Shown: in pieces, positions 1 to 12,132 of the stretch
How positions within the stretch are numbered: position 1 is the first letter of the stretch
Layout of the letters: every line of letters starts with the position of its first letter
From: Rutpela maculata
Taxonomy: Eukaryota; Arthropoda; Insecta; Coleoptera; Cerambycidae
Length of the DNA stretch: 64,000 nt
Direction: 5' to 3'
NCBI GenBank assembly: GCA_936432065.2
Contig: OW386289.2
Coordinates: forward strand, 13,501,077 to 13,565,076
Made by a program: the position numbers and the translations under genes
Notes under the pieces: generated by a model
The model's input: only the letters and a program-made list of their open reading frames with translations
Databases searched by the model: none
Told to the model about the DNA's origin: nothing

Positions 1-898
1 TTGACTTTGTAATTGCAATTCATGTGTAATTAATGTACATTTATAGAATTTAATTGTTATTACCAGTAAGTAATATAAAATTCTTTAAGGTAAACACACT
101 ATTTTATTCCGGTGTGTGAAAATATAATCAAGGCGTGTGGCAAATTCTTTGCCGCACGGCGTGCGGCAAAGTGATATTTTCTGCAGTCATTTTGAAGTTA
201 GAAAATTTGACTTTCAGCACAATCGTAGAAAAACATATTTAAGGCACAACACTTAGGAAAATATGTTTATGTCCAGGTCATGAGAGTGAAAGTATATTAT
301 GGTCACGGAAAAGTGTACCGAAAATAAAAGTATATTTTTGCTTCAGGAATATTATACTTTCTCGAAAGTGCGCCAAAATTGGACTTGGAAGTACGCTAAA
401 AGTGTGCTTTGAAAATGTTTTTGAACATTTTTAACTTTTTTATCGCTTCACGAAACATGATGAAAGGGGAGGCACAGACATTATGGAAATAGTTCTATAG
501 TTCGATTGCTACTGCACGCTCTCAATTAATAATCCAGGCGTTCTAGTTGTAAAATTGACCTCTGTGCTAAATTCGTGCCCTACCAAAAATTCTTTCTTTA
601 TTAGGTTTATTTGGACGTCTTGAATAACACTGGAGGATTTCTTGAAAATCGTGTCGGAAGGTCGCGGAAACCGCGAATTCGCGATTAACTCAGTTTTTAT
701 AGCCCAAACGACACCTATTATAAAAGTTGTACATCTGTAAATTCTCTACCTTTAAGATCCTATACATTTTTTTCGTACGCCTAACCGTTTTGGAGATACG
801 ACGAGGACTAAGTGAAAAATTCAATTAGTTCCACCCAACCTCTTTCGCACCACATATTTCGCAATTTTCTTGCTTTCTATGCCTCAGAATGAAAATTA
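1..898. other. Non-coding repeat-derived stretch
   Basis: No gene is seen. Positions about 240-430 resemble, in inverted orientation, the sequence at about 11020-11160, so this is a dispersed repeat. Positions about 790-896 are one arm of an inverted pair with 4264-4372. A 25-bp near-perfect palindrome lies at 147-171. Confidence 0.6.
147..171. repeat. 25-bp near-perfect palindrome
   Basis: CTTTGCCGCAC is followed by its inverted copy, with a single mismatch at the centre. It would form a tight GC-rich hairpin in otherwise AT-rich sequence. No role can be assigned. Confidence 0.7.
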
Positions 899-931
<33 letters not shown>

Positions 932-1208
932 TTATTTATTCCAGGAGACCAATGTACAAAGGTATAGGAAAAGTCATCGGCACTTAAAGTACCATTTGAA
1001 AAATATTTATGTGTTATCCAGTTAAAATTTGACTACAACAATAAACAAAAATAGATGCATAAATAGATAAAATCGACGTATTAGTAACACACTAAGTTAA
1101 TGTTAAATTGACAGATACTAAAAACTTGTAAATGACATGTACAACACAATAATATAACAAATAAATTTAAAATAATGTACATTTTAGTATAAATTACAAT
1201 AATTTTTA

Positions 1209-2985
1209 CTAATCTAAGAATTCTGCAACACTATAAAACATGCCGTCATGTAAATACGCAAATAGTTTTTTCTTAAACACTTTAATATTGTCTATACATT
1301 TGAGATTATCTGGTAGCTTGTTGAAGCACTTAATTCCAACAAATTTTGGCCCTTTTTCATATAACGTTAAGCTGTGATCTGGTACTACCAAGTTTATTTT
1401 ATTACGAGTATCATATGTGTGTAAATCATCGTTACTAATAAATTCTTCTAGGTTATTTTTTACGTAGACTAATACTTCATAAATATATATACATGGCAAG
1501 GGTAGAATATTCAAATCTTTAAAAATAGGCTTACAATATTGAGTCTAGTAGCACCAACAATGTTTCTTACTGCCCTTTTTTGCAATTTAAATAGTCTAGA
1601 TGCGTGCGGAGAAATACCCCAAAAAATTATTCCATATCTTAATCTGGACAAAAAGTTCGAATGATAAAATGTTAAGCATACAGATCTTTGCGTTACTTCT
1701 TTGAGTCTATATAGTGCGAAACATAATGACGATAGTTTAGATGACAAATTTTCTACGTGCGATTTCCAACTCAAATCGTTGTCAATATATAGACCAAGAA
1801 ATTTTGTAGATTGTACTTGTTTTAATGATGTGTGGTCTGCCTTAATTAAACAACTTTCGGTCATTAAGCTTTTTCTAGTCGTAAAATTAATGAAAACAGT
1901 CTTTAATACATTTAAGTGCAGCTTGTAGGAGTAAAACCAATTGATAAATCGATTTACCATATTTTGTAACTTTTCTAAGACTTCTGATTTTGATTTATCA
2001 GAACATAAATATGTGTTATCATCGGCAAACATAACGATGTTATTTTCTTGGTCAATATTTGGCAAGTCGTTAACAAATATCAAAAACAACAGTGGCCCCA
2101 GAATGGACCCTTGCGGCACTCCAACGTCTACATCCATTTCACACGATTGTATACCGTTTATGTCCACTACCTGTTTTATATTTGAAAGATAAGAGGATAT
2201 CCAATCATTTACTTTTCCCCTAATACCATATTCGTTAAGCTTTTCAATGAGCAATTTGTGGGTCACTAGGTCAAAGGCCTTGCTCAAATCCATAAATAGA
2301 CCCATACATTTGTTGTTAATGTCTAAGTTATCATATAACGTATTTATAAAGTTTAAAATGGCACCGCATGTGTTCCTTCCTTTTCTGAATCCGTACTGAA
2401 AACTATTTAATATATTAAATTTGCTGAGAAATTGCGTAATTTTGTTGAAGACAATTTTTTCCAAAATGTTTGACACAGCACTTAAAAGGGAAATCCGTCT
2501 ATAATTTTCCATTGCATATTTACTATCCTTTTTATAGATTGGTACGACTTTGGCTGTTTTGAAAATATCCAGAAACTTACTTTCAGTTAATGATTTATTT
2601 ATAAGAAAAGTCAATGGACGAACAACAAAATTTATAGCTGCTTTTAATAAATTTGACGAAATTCCGTCTATTCCAGATGCATTTGACTGTTTGAGCGTTT
2701 TTATTGCTTCGTAGACCTCATTTTCTGACACTGGAGTAAAAAACATTGTTGGAAAATTGCTCTCAATTATACGTGGAATATTATCATCTGTTTGAAAACT
2801 TGAACTTAAAGTATTACACTTTTCAATAAAAAATTTATTAAAGCTAACTGATATTTGCTTAGAGTCTGTTATTATGTTTTCTGCTATATGAATTTCCTGA
2901 ATCTTATTTTTCATTTCATTCTTACCTATAGATTTATTAATGTAATTTGACTTTTGTTGTTTGAATTAATGAATGTTTTTTTATT
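1209..2985 (-). pseudogene. LINE-1 reverse transcriptase, frameshifted
   Basis: This is the reverse transcriptase half of the LINE ORF2, which would copy the element RNA at a nicked target. Visible blocks are NYRRISLLSAVSNILEKI, QYGFRKGRNT, LFMDLSKAFDLVTHKLL, VPQGSILGPLLFLIFVNDL and the active site FADD. Near the end come the LINE-type blocks KFLGLYID...WKSHV and RAVRN. The main frame closes at 1511. The downstream frame (1209-1525) continues with HTYDTRN and FNKLP blocks typical of LINE C-termini, so a frameshift lies near 1525-1540. Upstream, the frame is open to about 2985, where another shift separates it from the endonuclease. It cannot give a full protein as it stands. Confidence 0.88.
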
Positions 2986-3865
2986 TCCAGTAACTTTGCA
3001 GATTTGACAACTTTTTTGTAAATTTTTTTATATCTGTTATAGAAATCAGTGATATTCGGATTATGTGATTCAATTGATAGTTTGTAAAGATCTTTCAACT
3101 TCTGAGAGGATTTTCTTATTCCAGTAGTTACCCACTGTTTGTTTTTGTTTGGCATATTTTTCAATTTTTTTAGAGGAAACGAGATGTAAAAATAGTGTTG
3201 TAGAATATTTATAAATTTATTGAAACCATCATCAACAGAATGACTTAGATAAATATCTTCAAATGTTTCATTATTGATCAGACTTAGAAATGTCTCATAA
3301 TTACTATTACTAAAAATTCTTCCATAACCAAGGTCAGTCTGTTGATAATCATATTTGATACTTAAAATTTGGGCCAGATGATCTGAAATACCATTTTCTA
3401 GAATAGTACAAGAATTTTCATTATTCAACATATCAATATTTGTGCATATATAGTTTATAGCACTAAAAGAATCTGTAGAGTATCTAGTAGGTTTGTCTGT
3501 CATAACATTCACGTTGTATGCTACCAATATATCCATTAACTTATTTCGTTGGCTACTATTTGACAAAAGGTTAATGTTGAAATCCCCACATAGGATAATT
3601 TGTTGCCTATTTCTAGTATATTGGCATAAGAACTGATCTAATTCTGATAAGAATAAATTGACGTCTGCTGAGGGCGATCTGTATAAACAAAAAATTTGTA
3701 TACAGTTATTATGTTCATCAATTAATTCGATACCACAAATTTCAAAAGATTTTTCACCTGATATGTTTTCCAGATTTTTTATTTCATTTATAGAACCAAC
3801 TAGGCCATTTTTATAGTTTATATTATCAAGTTCAAACCTAGTTAGGAAAAGACATTGATCCTGAG
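2937..3865 (-). pseudogene. LINE-1 apurinic-like endonuclease, 5'-truncated
   Basis: The open minus-strand frame extends well upstream of its first ATG (3566). Endonuclease motifs appear in order: CLYRSPSADV near 3680, LCGDFNINLL near 3580 and GISDHLAQILS near 3390. These match exonuclease-endonuclease-phosphatase family LINE endonucleases, in which the GDFN and SDH residues are catalytic. The N-terminal catalytic Asn/Glu part is missing because the element is truncated at about 3865. The frame closes at 2937, about 20 bp before the reverse transcriptase frame is established. Confidence 0.82.
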
Positions 3866-3970
3866 CAGTGGAGCTGGATTAGGAAGAATGATATTTTGTA
3901 GCCAGTACTAACACAGTTACCACCAGCACCAGACATATTTAAATGCAATTTTTTGCAACTATAATTGCTA

Positions 3971-4150
3971 TGAATGACGAAATGGGCGACGTAGAATCTT
4001 ATCAGAATGAAAGTAATGACAACGATTTGTCATTGGACGATAACGTTTCAGATACCGAAGGAGTCGGTAATATTGACTAATTTAAGATCTGGCATGGATT
4101 AGGCCTCCTGGGGAACCATGTAAAAAAAAGCGCGCCGAGTATTCTACCTC
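3971..4150 (+). other. Acidic peptide tail followed by a conserved 3' motif (copy 1 of 3)
   Basis: A 36-codon frame (3971-4081) encodes a strongly acidic peptide with NDNDLSLDDNVSDTEG and stops. About 20 bp later comes GGATTAGGCCTCCTGGGGA and then GTAAAAAAAAGCGCGCC...CTCTAGGTGGTGCGGAAA. The same arrangement, an acidic frame end plus this motif, occurs at about 30310-30590 (plus) and 54583-54780 (minus). This suggests the last codons and 3' end of one transposon family. The family was not identified. Confidence 0.5.
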
Positions 4151-5677
4151 TAGGTGGTGCGGAAACGAATGCATTTTTTGACTTATTTACTGTAAATAAA
4201 TGTAAAAAAAAATCTGTGAGACATTCTGGTAGAGAATAAAGATCACCGAGTTCTATAACAGTAATGTTAAATTTTCATTCTGAGACTTAGAAAGCAAGAT
4301 AATTGCGAAATATGTGGTGAGAAAGAGGTTTGGCGGAACTAAATGCATTTTTCACTTAGTCCGCGTCATATCTTAATATGTAATAACATATTTTGAAAAT
4401 TAGTAAAATTTTCAAAATATGTAATAATATAAGAAGTATGGAATATAATAAGATAAAAGTTCTAAATAATTGGTGTTCTAAAATGATAAACAGAAACGTT
4501 ACAGAAGTTTTCCAAATTTACAGAGGCAAAAAATGGAGAAAAAAATCATGTAGCTCCAAAACGGCTGGTATTTACAAAATTTATTACATAATCAAAATTA
4601 TTCACAATTTATTCATTAATCGTATGAATCACGTTTCAAATCGAAAAATCGAAAAATAATTTCTCACCACAGCGCCATCTGTGTGCACTGCGACGGAACA
4701 ATTCCAACTGCAGTTATTTAAGACCTTTTTTGGTGTCAATTATCCGCGATTTACAAATTTTAAGTGTCTTTATTATTTTAGGAGATAATGACCCGGGGAC
4801 TTTTAGCTGAAACACCCCGTATATAAAAAAACAGTCCGGGAAAGTTACTTTCTCGGCTTATGTCGGGAACAGTTTTTTACGTAACAAGTTCCGAAAGTGG
4901 TCTTTTACTGGACGAGTAAGCAAATTCCAGACGAGCCGTAGGTGAGGCCTGGAAGCTTGTGAGTCCAGTAAAAGCACTTTCGGGGCGTGTTACGTACCAT
5001 ATTTTTTCTGCAATCGTCTCTTTATTGAAACCAATTGAAATTGGTATATTTTCAAAATCACTGTTATTGTAGAAGAACGCAGTACCGGGCGTCAAAATGA
5101 CGCGACACCAATTTATTTCTCAGGGGGCGCCAGTCGCGTATTACCCGTTCTTCTACCTCCCAGGCGGGTTCGAGATAAGATGCACTTCGATAGCCGAATA
5201 ATGGACCAAGGCTGCACTACCACAGATCGGAAATGACGCTCTCTCTGGACCTGAATTCCCTCGTTAGGAGTTTAGGTACCTCTTAATTTCCTGAATTTTT
5301 GCATAAAAAAATCCCAACCGAAGAATTTCTCTGCGGAGGGATTAATTTTTGTACGTGGAAACCACGTTTTGGTCTGTTAATGACGGAATCTATTTCTCAA
5401 AAAACGCATAAAAAAAATCCTTATCAAACCTCCGTAAAGCAACCAGAAGGTCGAACGTTAATGTGAATTAACTCGACACATCCGGTTTTCTATACGAAAG
5501 TTCCAGGGATTATAGACCGTCAACAGGCCTCAAGATCAATTGAGAAACAATAGTTCAAAGAATCCGTTTATTTAACAGAATTGATTATACAAAATTCTCA
5601 AGATAAGAATCGTGCCTTCCCCAATCAAGGTAATGACTTTCAGACCATAAAAGCGAGAGCGCTCACGCTAACGATCG

Positions 5678-5678
<1 letters not shown>
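4150..5678. other. No gene seen; repeat-derived
   Basis: Contains the right arm of the 790/4264 inverted pair, a CAGTCCGGGAAAGTTACTTT block (about 4829) that recurs inverted near 16866, and a long hairpin at 4879-4995. From 5100 to 5680 I recognise neither coding sequence nor a repeat family. Confidence 0.5.
4879..4995. repeat. Long imperfect hairpin (about 115 bp)
   Basis: CCGAAAGTGGTCTTTTACTGG near 4890 pairs with CCAGTAAAAGCACTTTCGG near 4970. GTAACAAG at the outer left pairs roughly with CGTGTTAC at the outer right. The central part (TTCCAGACGAGCC...GGCCTGGAAGC) can also fold. The arms are strong enough to suggest a fold-back repeat or a structured RNA segment. Confidence 0.65.
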
Positions 5679-5717
<39 letters not shown>

Positions 5718-5947
5718 TTTATTCATCTCATATAACAGTTACAAATACATAACATTTAAAGTTAATATCCTTAAATTTACGAGAAGAAATACAATAAGAC
5801 ATGTATACAGAAAACGACAAATAAACATAAGTAGACCCACAAAGGAATCCCTGCTCGTGGGTAGCATTCTATATTTATTTTATCAGTAGACGGTATGTTA
5901 TATGTAAATATATAATTTTACAGAAATGGAGAATAAGTGAGGGTATA

Positions 5948-6001
5948 CGAGAAAAATATATACATATATATACATATATACATATATATATACACATATA
6001 T

Positions 6002-6033
<32 letters not shown>
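5948..6033. repeat. AT-rich microsatellite (TA/CATA/CA)
   Basis: Runs of TATATACATATA, then CACACACATATATATATA. It lies inside the 3' UTR of LINE-2. The open frames across it are artefacts of the repeat. Confidence 0.9.
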
Positions 6034-6036
<3 letters not shown>

Positions 6037-6368
6037 ATAAGGTGGAGACAAGAAAAAGAGGAAAAATAAATTCTGATAATAATACACAATATCACTTATA
6101 TAGACACCGTGCAGAGGTAGTCAGTAGGTTCGGTCAAGTAGTTTGTCGGACACAACCAAGCGCCAACACACGGTGCCTATTCATTACCCTAGAGGCAAAT
6201 ACTACGAGTTGCTGCTAGATGCAAATAATAACAAATGTACTATATTCCAGTTTATGCAAGGAACTCTAAAAATTACATTTTTAATAATAATTTTGGATGA
6301 TATAATTCTAATTCTAATGAGCTTAACAAAGAAAGGAAAGAAATAACGAAAACTGTATGTAGTGACTA

Positions 6369-9322
6369 TTAAATACGTCCAAATGCATTTTTAATGTCAA
6401 TCATATCATGAACTACGATTCTCGGCATACCAAGGATCCAGTTCTTGACTTTTATTTTAAACAGTTTAAACGAATTCAATTTTTTTATATACTCGGGCAC
6501 GAGATTATATAATTTTGGTTCAAGGTAAGTATGGCTGCGTTGACCAATAGTTTTATCCATTCTTGGTACTGTAATTGCTTGTTTTTTATGTCTGGTATCA
6601 TAAGTATGCTTCACCAATAGATTTTTTCTCAAATGTTTACGTTGGTGTAAGATTAGCTGGTGGCAAAATAATTGTCTGATGTCTAAAATTTTTGCTTCAC
6701 TGTACAGATCATCGCTTGGGTAGGTGTAACATTTGCCAAATATTATTTTTAATAACCATTTCTGGGCAACTTCTAGTTTTTTTAGGTAGCAATTTGTTAC
6801 TCCCCCCCAAACAACAATACCGTACAATAAATGTGTTTGCACTAAAGCATAATACATTGTCGTCAGATATTTAATATCAAAAAAGTTTTTTAAATATTTA
6901 AATTTTGACAAAAGACATCTTATTTTTTTAACTAAATATTCAATGTGTTTGTCCCATCTGAGGTGGCTATCTATTATTATACCAAGGTACTTTATTGACT
7001 TAGCTGACTTTAATTTAATATCAAAATCGTTATATCTAAGACTAATGGAAGTGAAGTTTGGGAGGTTAGAAGCATAACTAGTAAAAGGTACGTACTGGGT
7101 TTTTTTCAAATTTAATGTGAGCAGTTTGCTGTTAAAAAAGTCAAGTACAATCGGAAAATCATTCTGGATAACACGTTTAAGTGAATGCCAGTCTTTGGCT
7201 CTATAAAATATGGCAGTGTCGTCGGCAAAACCTATGACCTCGCCTACGATAGGAAGTTTAAATAAGTCATTTATATATATAGTAAATAATATAGGGCCAA
7301 GGACTGTTCCTTGAGGAACTCCATAACTTACATTTTTTGTGCTGCTGATTGCGTCATTAAGTTTTACACATTGTGTTGTTACTTAGGTAACTTTTAATTA
7401 AATTATACGTGGTTCCTCGAAGGCCAATACTTTCTAAGGTATCCAGTAAATCCGTGTGACTTACGGTATCAAACGCTTTTGCCAGATCAACGAAGATGCA
7501 CATTGCCGGCTCGGCTGCATCTACTGCCCTGTAGATTTTAGTCATTAAGTCAGACAGAGCATCTTCTGTTGATCTGGACTCTCTAAAGCCATACTGAGTT
7601 TTTGAAATTAGGTTATACTTATCTGTATAGCTACATAATCTTTTTTTGATAATTTTTTCAAGGATTTTTGAAAATATTGACAGTAGTGATATAGGTCTAT
7701 AGTTGGACACATCGAACTTATCTCCGGACTTATATATGGGCTTGACAACTGCAACTTTGAATGCCTTTGGAAAAGTACCTAATTCTAATGATTTATTAAT
7801 AAAGAATGTAACTGGTTTTATTAAATAGTCAGCACACTCCTTAATTGTCTCCGCCTTGATATTATCTAGACCGGGGGACTTGTTATTCTTTAATTCATGT
7901 ATTACTTTCTTAACTTCACTCTCATTAGTCGGCTCCAGATATATCGAGTTTGGCACCCTTGATCTTGGATGTGGATGATTAACCCTCTTTATTTTGCTGG
8001 CTAAGTTGCTACCTACGCCACTGAAGAAGATATTAAATTGTTCAGCAATTTCAGCTGTATTTGATATTAAGTTATTATCGTCGTTTCTTATGTTTTTTAT
8101 ATCGCTCGTTGTTTTTGTGTTTAAGATATTTCCAACACATTTCCACATATTTTTTGGACTATTTTGGTTTTTGTTTATTTGCTGTTTATAATAATTACTT
8201 TTAGCTGTTTTTATTAAGTCGTGAACCACATTTCTATATCTCTTAAATTCATTTAGATTAATCATGTTTTGTTTGTCTTTTTTAACTTTTTTGTGTAACT
8301 GGTTTTTTTTGTTTATGGCTTTAACTAAACCTTCTGTTATCCATGGGTTTCGCTTTATTTCGATTCTTTTAAGAGGTATAGTTTTACTACAGGTTCCGAT
8401 ATAGTTGCTTAATTTGTCTATAAATAGTTCTACCCCTTCATCAATGTCAATTGTATTATAAATATCTAACCAGTTTTCATTTCTTAATTTTTCTTTTAGG
8501 TTGGGGTAGTTTATGAAAGTTTTATTTTTATTGTTATTGTTTGTGTTTTGTGTACTTTCGGGGGACAGATCATATTTAAGGATTGTAGAATAATGATCAG
8601 TTATACAGGATTGATATACAATAGGTACAAATAATTCCGTAGATAGCTTAGTTTTCAAAAATATATGATCTAGGCATGTGCCTGATTTTTCCCTAGTCAC
8701 AGCGTTAATTGCTGATATATATCCATTTTCATATAACGTATTTAAATATTCCTGGCAGTATTCAGTATCCTCAAATAAATCTATATTTATATCACCAAGT
8801 ATTATATTTACATTATAATGTTGGTTATTGTGTTGTAGGTAATTATTTAGAAGCATATTAAAATCCGTTGGGCATAATGACGGCGATCGGTATATTGCTA
8901 AAATTTGTATACTGTAATATGTTTAGTTTAATGACTTTATTTTTACCTAAGGAAATGATTTCATAATTATAACTTAAGTTTTTATTAATATAAATTATAA
9001 CACCATCCGATTTATTGACGTCGCCCTCATTATATATAATATCGTAACCGGGTATATGAAAAAGTTCTATGTTATGTAAGTTCCAGGACTCCGTTAGGAC
9101 TATGCAATCAAATATATAGTTAAACTCTTTCAAAACTACTTGTAATTCATTAAAGTTCTTTGCTAAACTTCTAATATTATTATGAAAACAAGTAAAACTG
9201 GACGACCCATTTTTTTTCAATTTATTATTACAATTCAAGATGTCATCTGTTATAATAGTATCTATTTTTGTAATTTTATAGTCCCTTATGTAAGCATCCA
9301 TATTGGGTGGACAACTGGACAA
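6369..9322 (-). pseudogene. LINE-2 ORF2 (endonuclease-reverse transcriptase), three-frame pseudogene
   Basis: Read right to left, the endonuclease starts near 9322 with FHNNIRSLAKNF and LTESWN. It shifts frame near 8910 and continues with ILAIYRSPS, NIILGDINIDLF and CITDHYST. The same frame runs into the reverse transcriptase: NYRPISLLSIFSKILEKI, QYGFRESRSTEDAL, IFVDLAKAFDTVSHTDLL. A second frameshift near 7370 ends that frame. The remaining frame carries YGVPQGTVLGPILFTIYIND and GFADDTAIFY with the catalytic FADD, then KYLGIIIDSHLRWDKHI and the C-terminal HTYDTRHKK block, stopping at 6369. All major LINE ORF2 domains are present but in separate frames. Confidence 0.9.
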
Positions 9323-9438
9323 GGTATAATCTATCTATACAAAGATATTAGTTATTCTAACAATGTTTTTAAAAGAAAAGAAAATAAACAACAATAATAA
9401 TAATAATAATAACTACTCTTACTCTTCTACTACTACTC

Positions 9439-10035
9439 TTACTTCTTACCATAATCAATATTTAATCTATTTCTTGCCTGTCTTGTAAATACTGTTTTTG
9501 GACTTAGGCTTGTGTTATTTTTGTTGGTGTTAGTAAGCTTGACTTTGGCCTTGGTGCCGTTGGTTGGTTGTTCTCTTCCACTGGTCCTTGTCTCAGTGTT
9601 TATAACAGAACTTCTGCTTGTTGTGATTTTGCTCTCTTTGGTTTCTGCGAGGTTTGTAGTGCCGTCTTTCCTGAATGAACTCTGGTTTTGTACAGGTAGT
9701 AGTTCTGTATTTATCTCAAGTTTTGCGGTCTCATCAGGTTCACCTATAGGTTGTGCTTTTAATTCTTCATGTGTGTATTTTATGCCGTTTGCAATAAGTA
9801 TATTGTCTTTAATATACGCATCAATGTTTTGCTCTCTAGCTATTTTCAGGTTTTTTCGCAGGACTTTTTGTTGTTCGTATTCTTCAGGTGTATAATCTTT
9901 GGAGATAAATATCCCTGTACCTTTTAGATTTCTTGCGTTTTTTTAATATCTCTAGTTTTAATTGATAGTTCACTAGTTCAATAATTATAGGGCGGTGTTT
10001 ATCTCGTATTTTTCGACCTACTCTGTAGGTAGAAA
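9439..10035 (-). pseudogene. LINE-2 ORF1 C-terminal part
   Basis: The minus-strand frame upstream of ORF2 reads GTGIFISKDYTPEEYEQQKV, ARENQ-like basic stretches and ANGIKYTHEEL, and ends with TRQARNRLNIDYGKK and a stop at 9439-9441. In a neighbouring frame above about 9955 comes HRPIIIELVNYQLKLEIL. This order (HRPI...F, then FISEDY-like, then NGKKYT-like) resembles the C-terminal RNA-binding part of L1-ORF1-type proteins used by many insect LINEs; that assignment is from memory of the family. A one-base slip in the A-run near 9945 breaks the frame, and the N-terminal part is lost at the 5' truncation. Confidence 0.7.
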
Positions 10036-10040
10036 AAATT

Positions 10041-12005
10041 CATGCATACCTTCTCAGAATCAAAATGCGAGCTTTTTAGAGAAGTCTGAGACTATTTGTA
10101 ATTTATAATTACGGCTGACTTAAAAAAGTTTTACTAAATGAATTTAGTTTCGCTAGAGACTACTTAGCTTTAATGTTCTTGTATCGCGGAGATTCACGTA
10201 CTCAAACACATTTATGAGGACTTATAACTGCATAAGTTTATTGGCGTTCGATCAGTCCACGATTTACTTGCTCCTATGCAGTTGTTCAATATTATCGATA
10301 TGGCAGCAACCCACCTTCGAGCGACTTTTAGGCAAAATTGAATTTTTGGTTTTTTATGCACAAGGCGTTTTCCTCTATAACTTTGTAATTTAAAAAGCCC
10401 TGCTATTAGCTTTTCTACCATTGCTTTGTCTGGACCACTCAACGCACTCGACCAAATTGTGAGCCGCTGAGTCAATCCAAACTCTTTCTATGCGAGAAAC
10501 CGGCCTTGTACATGTGCATTGATTTTTATCAATTTTTGCTTATCGGCACTACGCCGGCTTTGACAAAATCTTCTGTTTTGCCTTTTGGATGCAGTGCATC
10601 GCTAAAATTTTATGCTCATACTTTAGAATTGGGCTTTCAATGACCGTGCATCAAAGGTGGAGGAATAAAAAATATTTCAAAGTATATTTTCGTGGTACTT
10701 TTTAAACTGACTTTGTGGTACTTTTGAAAAGACCAATTTCGGCGTACTTTTGAAAAATCAATTTTCAAGCCAAATTTCAAGGTACTTTTGAAAAACTAAT
10801 CTGCGGGTGAAATTTTGGCGTACTTTTGAAAAATCGATTTTCAAGCCAAATTTCAAGGTAGTTTTGAAAAATTAATCTGCGGGTGAAATTTTGGCGTACT
10901 TTTGAAAAATCGATTTTCAAGCGAAATTTCAACGCAGTTTTGAAAAACTAGTCTGCAAGTGAAATTTTGGCGTACTTTCGATAAATCGATTCTTGAGCCA
11001 AATTTTGACGCCCTTTCAAAAATATTATTTTTCAAAGTCCAATTTGTGATACCTTTGAGAAAGTATATTATTCATAAATCTTTGTCATTATATACTACTG
11101 CTCTCATATCCTGAACCAAAAACATTTTTCCTAAGTGAAAATTCGGTGTTTCTTCGAATTTTCACCTGGTCATTTCCAACGCCTTATAGATCCCAAAACG
11201 GTCCTTATGGACTGATCTGTGCCTCCGCAGACTCTTAAAAATGTCTTTAAATGAAATTTTTGCCTAAGTCGAATTTTGATTCTGTCTTCAACTTAGGACG
11301 ATTTTGGAGAATTCAACGACATTATCACTGTCCATTTTGAAATAACTATTATATGACAGTTTTAAGAGTATAATTTGCGGTCAGTGAAATGAAGAAACGA
11401 ATTATTCGGCTTATTTTTGAAGATAGAAACTTCAAATTTTGTACGTATGTATTAAAATATATATTCTAGTTCGTCACGTTTTTAATTTTTTATTTTAATC
11501 AAAAACACGTGATCAACGAAATAATTGACGTCGAAAAATTGGAATTTACAAAAAACGAAAACGTGGTGACGCCCTAGATAGTCCTTAATTAATTACGTGG
11601 ATAAAATATAACCTCTTAATTTTCAAACATAGATTCAATAAATAGTTTCCAATTTTGCCGTCAATAGATGGCACTCGCCTCGGCATTCGCATAGCTTTAC
11701 ACGCTCTCAGACTTTAAGGAGGAACTTGTTGTCATGGAGACCAGACGCGAATGAATGCTTGCCAGGGAAGCATTTAGCAGTTCTGGTAATTGTAATCTTA
11801 AATTTATTTATAAATTATTTTATCTTACAGGAATGACTTAATAGATAAAATTCTTGAAAATGTTAATACATAAATAAAGGTGCCAAATAGAGAGGACCGT
11901 TTTGTATAAACACTCCTACAAATTTTATTATGAAAATTTGAATTCGGTTTTTAGTTATTATTATAGTTATATAGTTTTTATTCGAAATTATTACCAAGCA
12001 AAATG
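10041..12005. other. No gene seen; holds a 76-bp tandem array
   Basis: The 87-codon minus-strand frame at 10212-10475 matches no family I know. About 11020-11160 resembles 240-430 in inverted orientation, so this block belongs to a dispersed repeat. The rest (11200-12000) is unremarkable. Confidence 0.5.
10741..11044. repeat. 76-bp tandem repeat, four units
   Basis: GGCGTACTTTTGAAAAATC begins units at 10741, 10817 and 10893, and a diverged unit at 10969. The spacing is exactly 76 bp each time. Units end in CTGCGGGTGAAATTTT. A weak fifth unit may precede 10741. Confidence 0.9.
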
Positions 12006-12132
12006 TACAGGGTGTCCCAGTCAACGCGCTATGCTCGGTTTTCACGGTAGTTTCTGAGATAAGTTTATGGTTCAAAATCCAGTCTGACGTAGGTTTTCCG
12101 AGGAATCTCATACTGCTAAGATATTTAGGAAT

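Larger units (their letters stand above)
899..3865 (-). mobile_element. 5'-truncated non-LTR retrotransposon (LINE-1 of window, CR1/Jockey type)
   Basis: The element reads right to left. Its 3' end is a (TTA)n tail seen on the plus strand as TAA repeats at 899-930, preceded (on its own strand) by GGAATAAATAAA. It contains endonuclease, reverse transcriptase and LINE C-terminal coding sequence in order, split by frameshifts. At about 3865 the coding match stops abruptly in mid-endonuclease, a typical 5' truncation from incomplete reverse transcription. The family call (CR1/Jockey-like) rests on motif style and tail; a phylogeny would be needed to place it. Confidence 0.9.
790..4372. repeat. 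Inverted repeat pair (790-896 / 4264-4372) around LINE-1
   Basis: The left arm reads GACTAAGTGAAAAATTCA... and the right arm holds its inverted copy, with about 85-90% identity by eye over about 105 bp (ACCACATATTTCGCAATT is shared). The LINE and a short acidic reading frame lie between the arms. This could be a fold-back element disrupted by the LINE, or two inverted copies of one dispersed repeat. Confidence 0.6.
5679..10040 (-). mobile_element. Long LINE (LINE-2 of window, CR1/Jockey type) with ORF1 and ORF2 remnants
   Basis: This minus-strand element of about 4.35 kb has a (TTA)n tail, seen as TAA repeats at about 5680-5716, next to GATGAATAAACA. Then come a 3' UTR carrying an AT/AC microsatellite (about 5948-6033), ORF2 (6369-9322) and the C-terminal part of ORF1 (9439 to about 10035). 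Coding similarity stops near 10035, so the 5' end is missing. A second (AAT)n run sits between ORF1 and ORF2 near 9392. At least four frameshifts make it inactive. Confidence 0.9.

Noticed and set aside
4393..4659. 88-codon basic frame
   Set aside because: AT-rich low-complexity codons (K, N, I), no family; sits in a repeat flank.
5875..6218. Open frames over the AT/AC microsatellite
   Set aside because: Translations of TATACA/CACATA repeats; no domain and no partner.
9512..9895. 127-codon hydrophobic plus-strand frame
   Set aside because: Antisense of the LINE-2 ORF1 C-terminal coding sequence.
10212..10475. 87-codon minus-strand frame
   Set aside because: No recognisable domain; kept only as a note in the non-coding entry.
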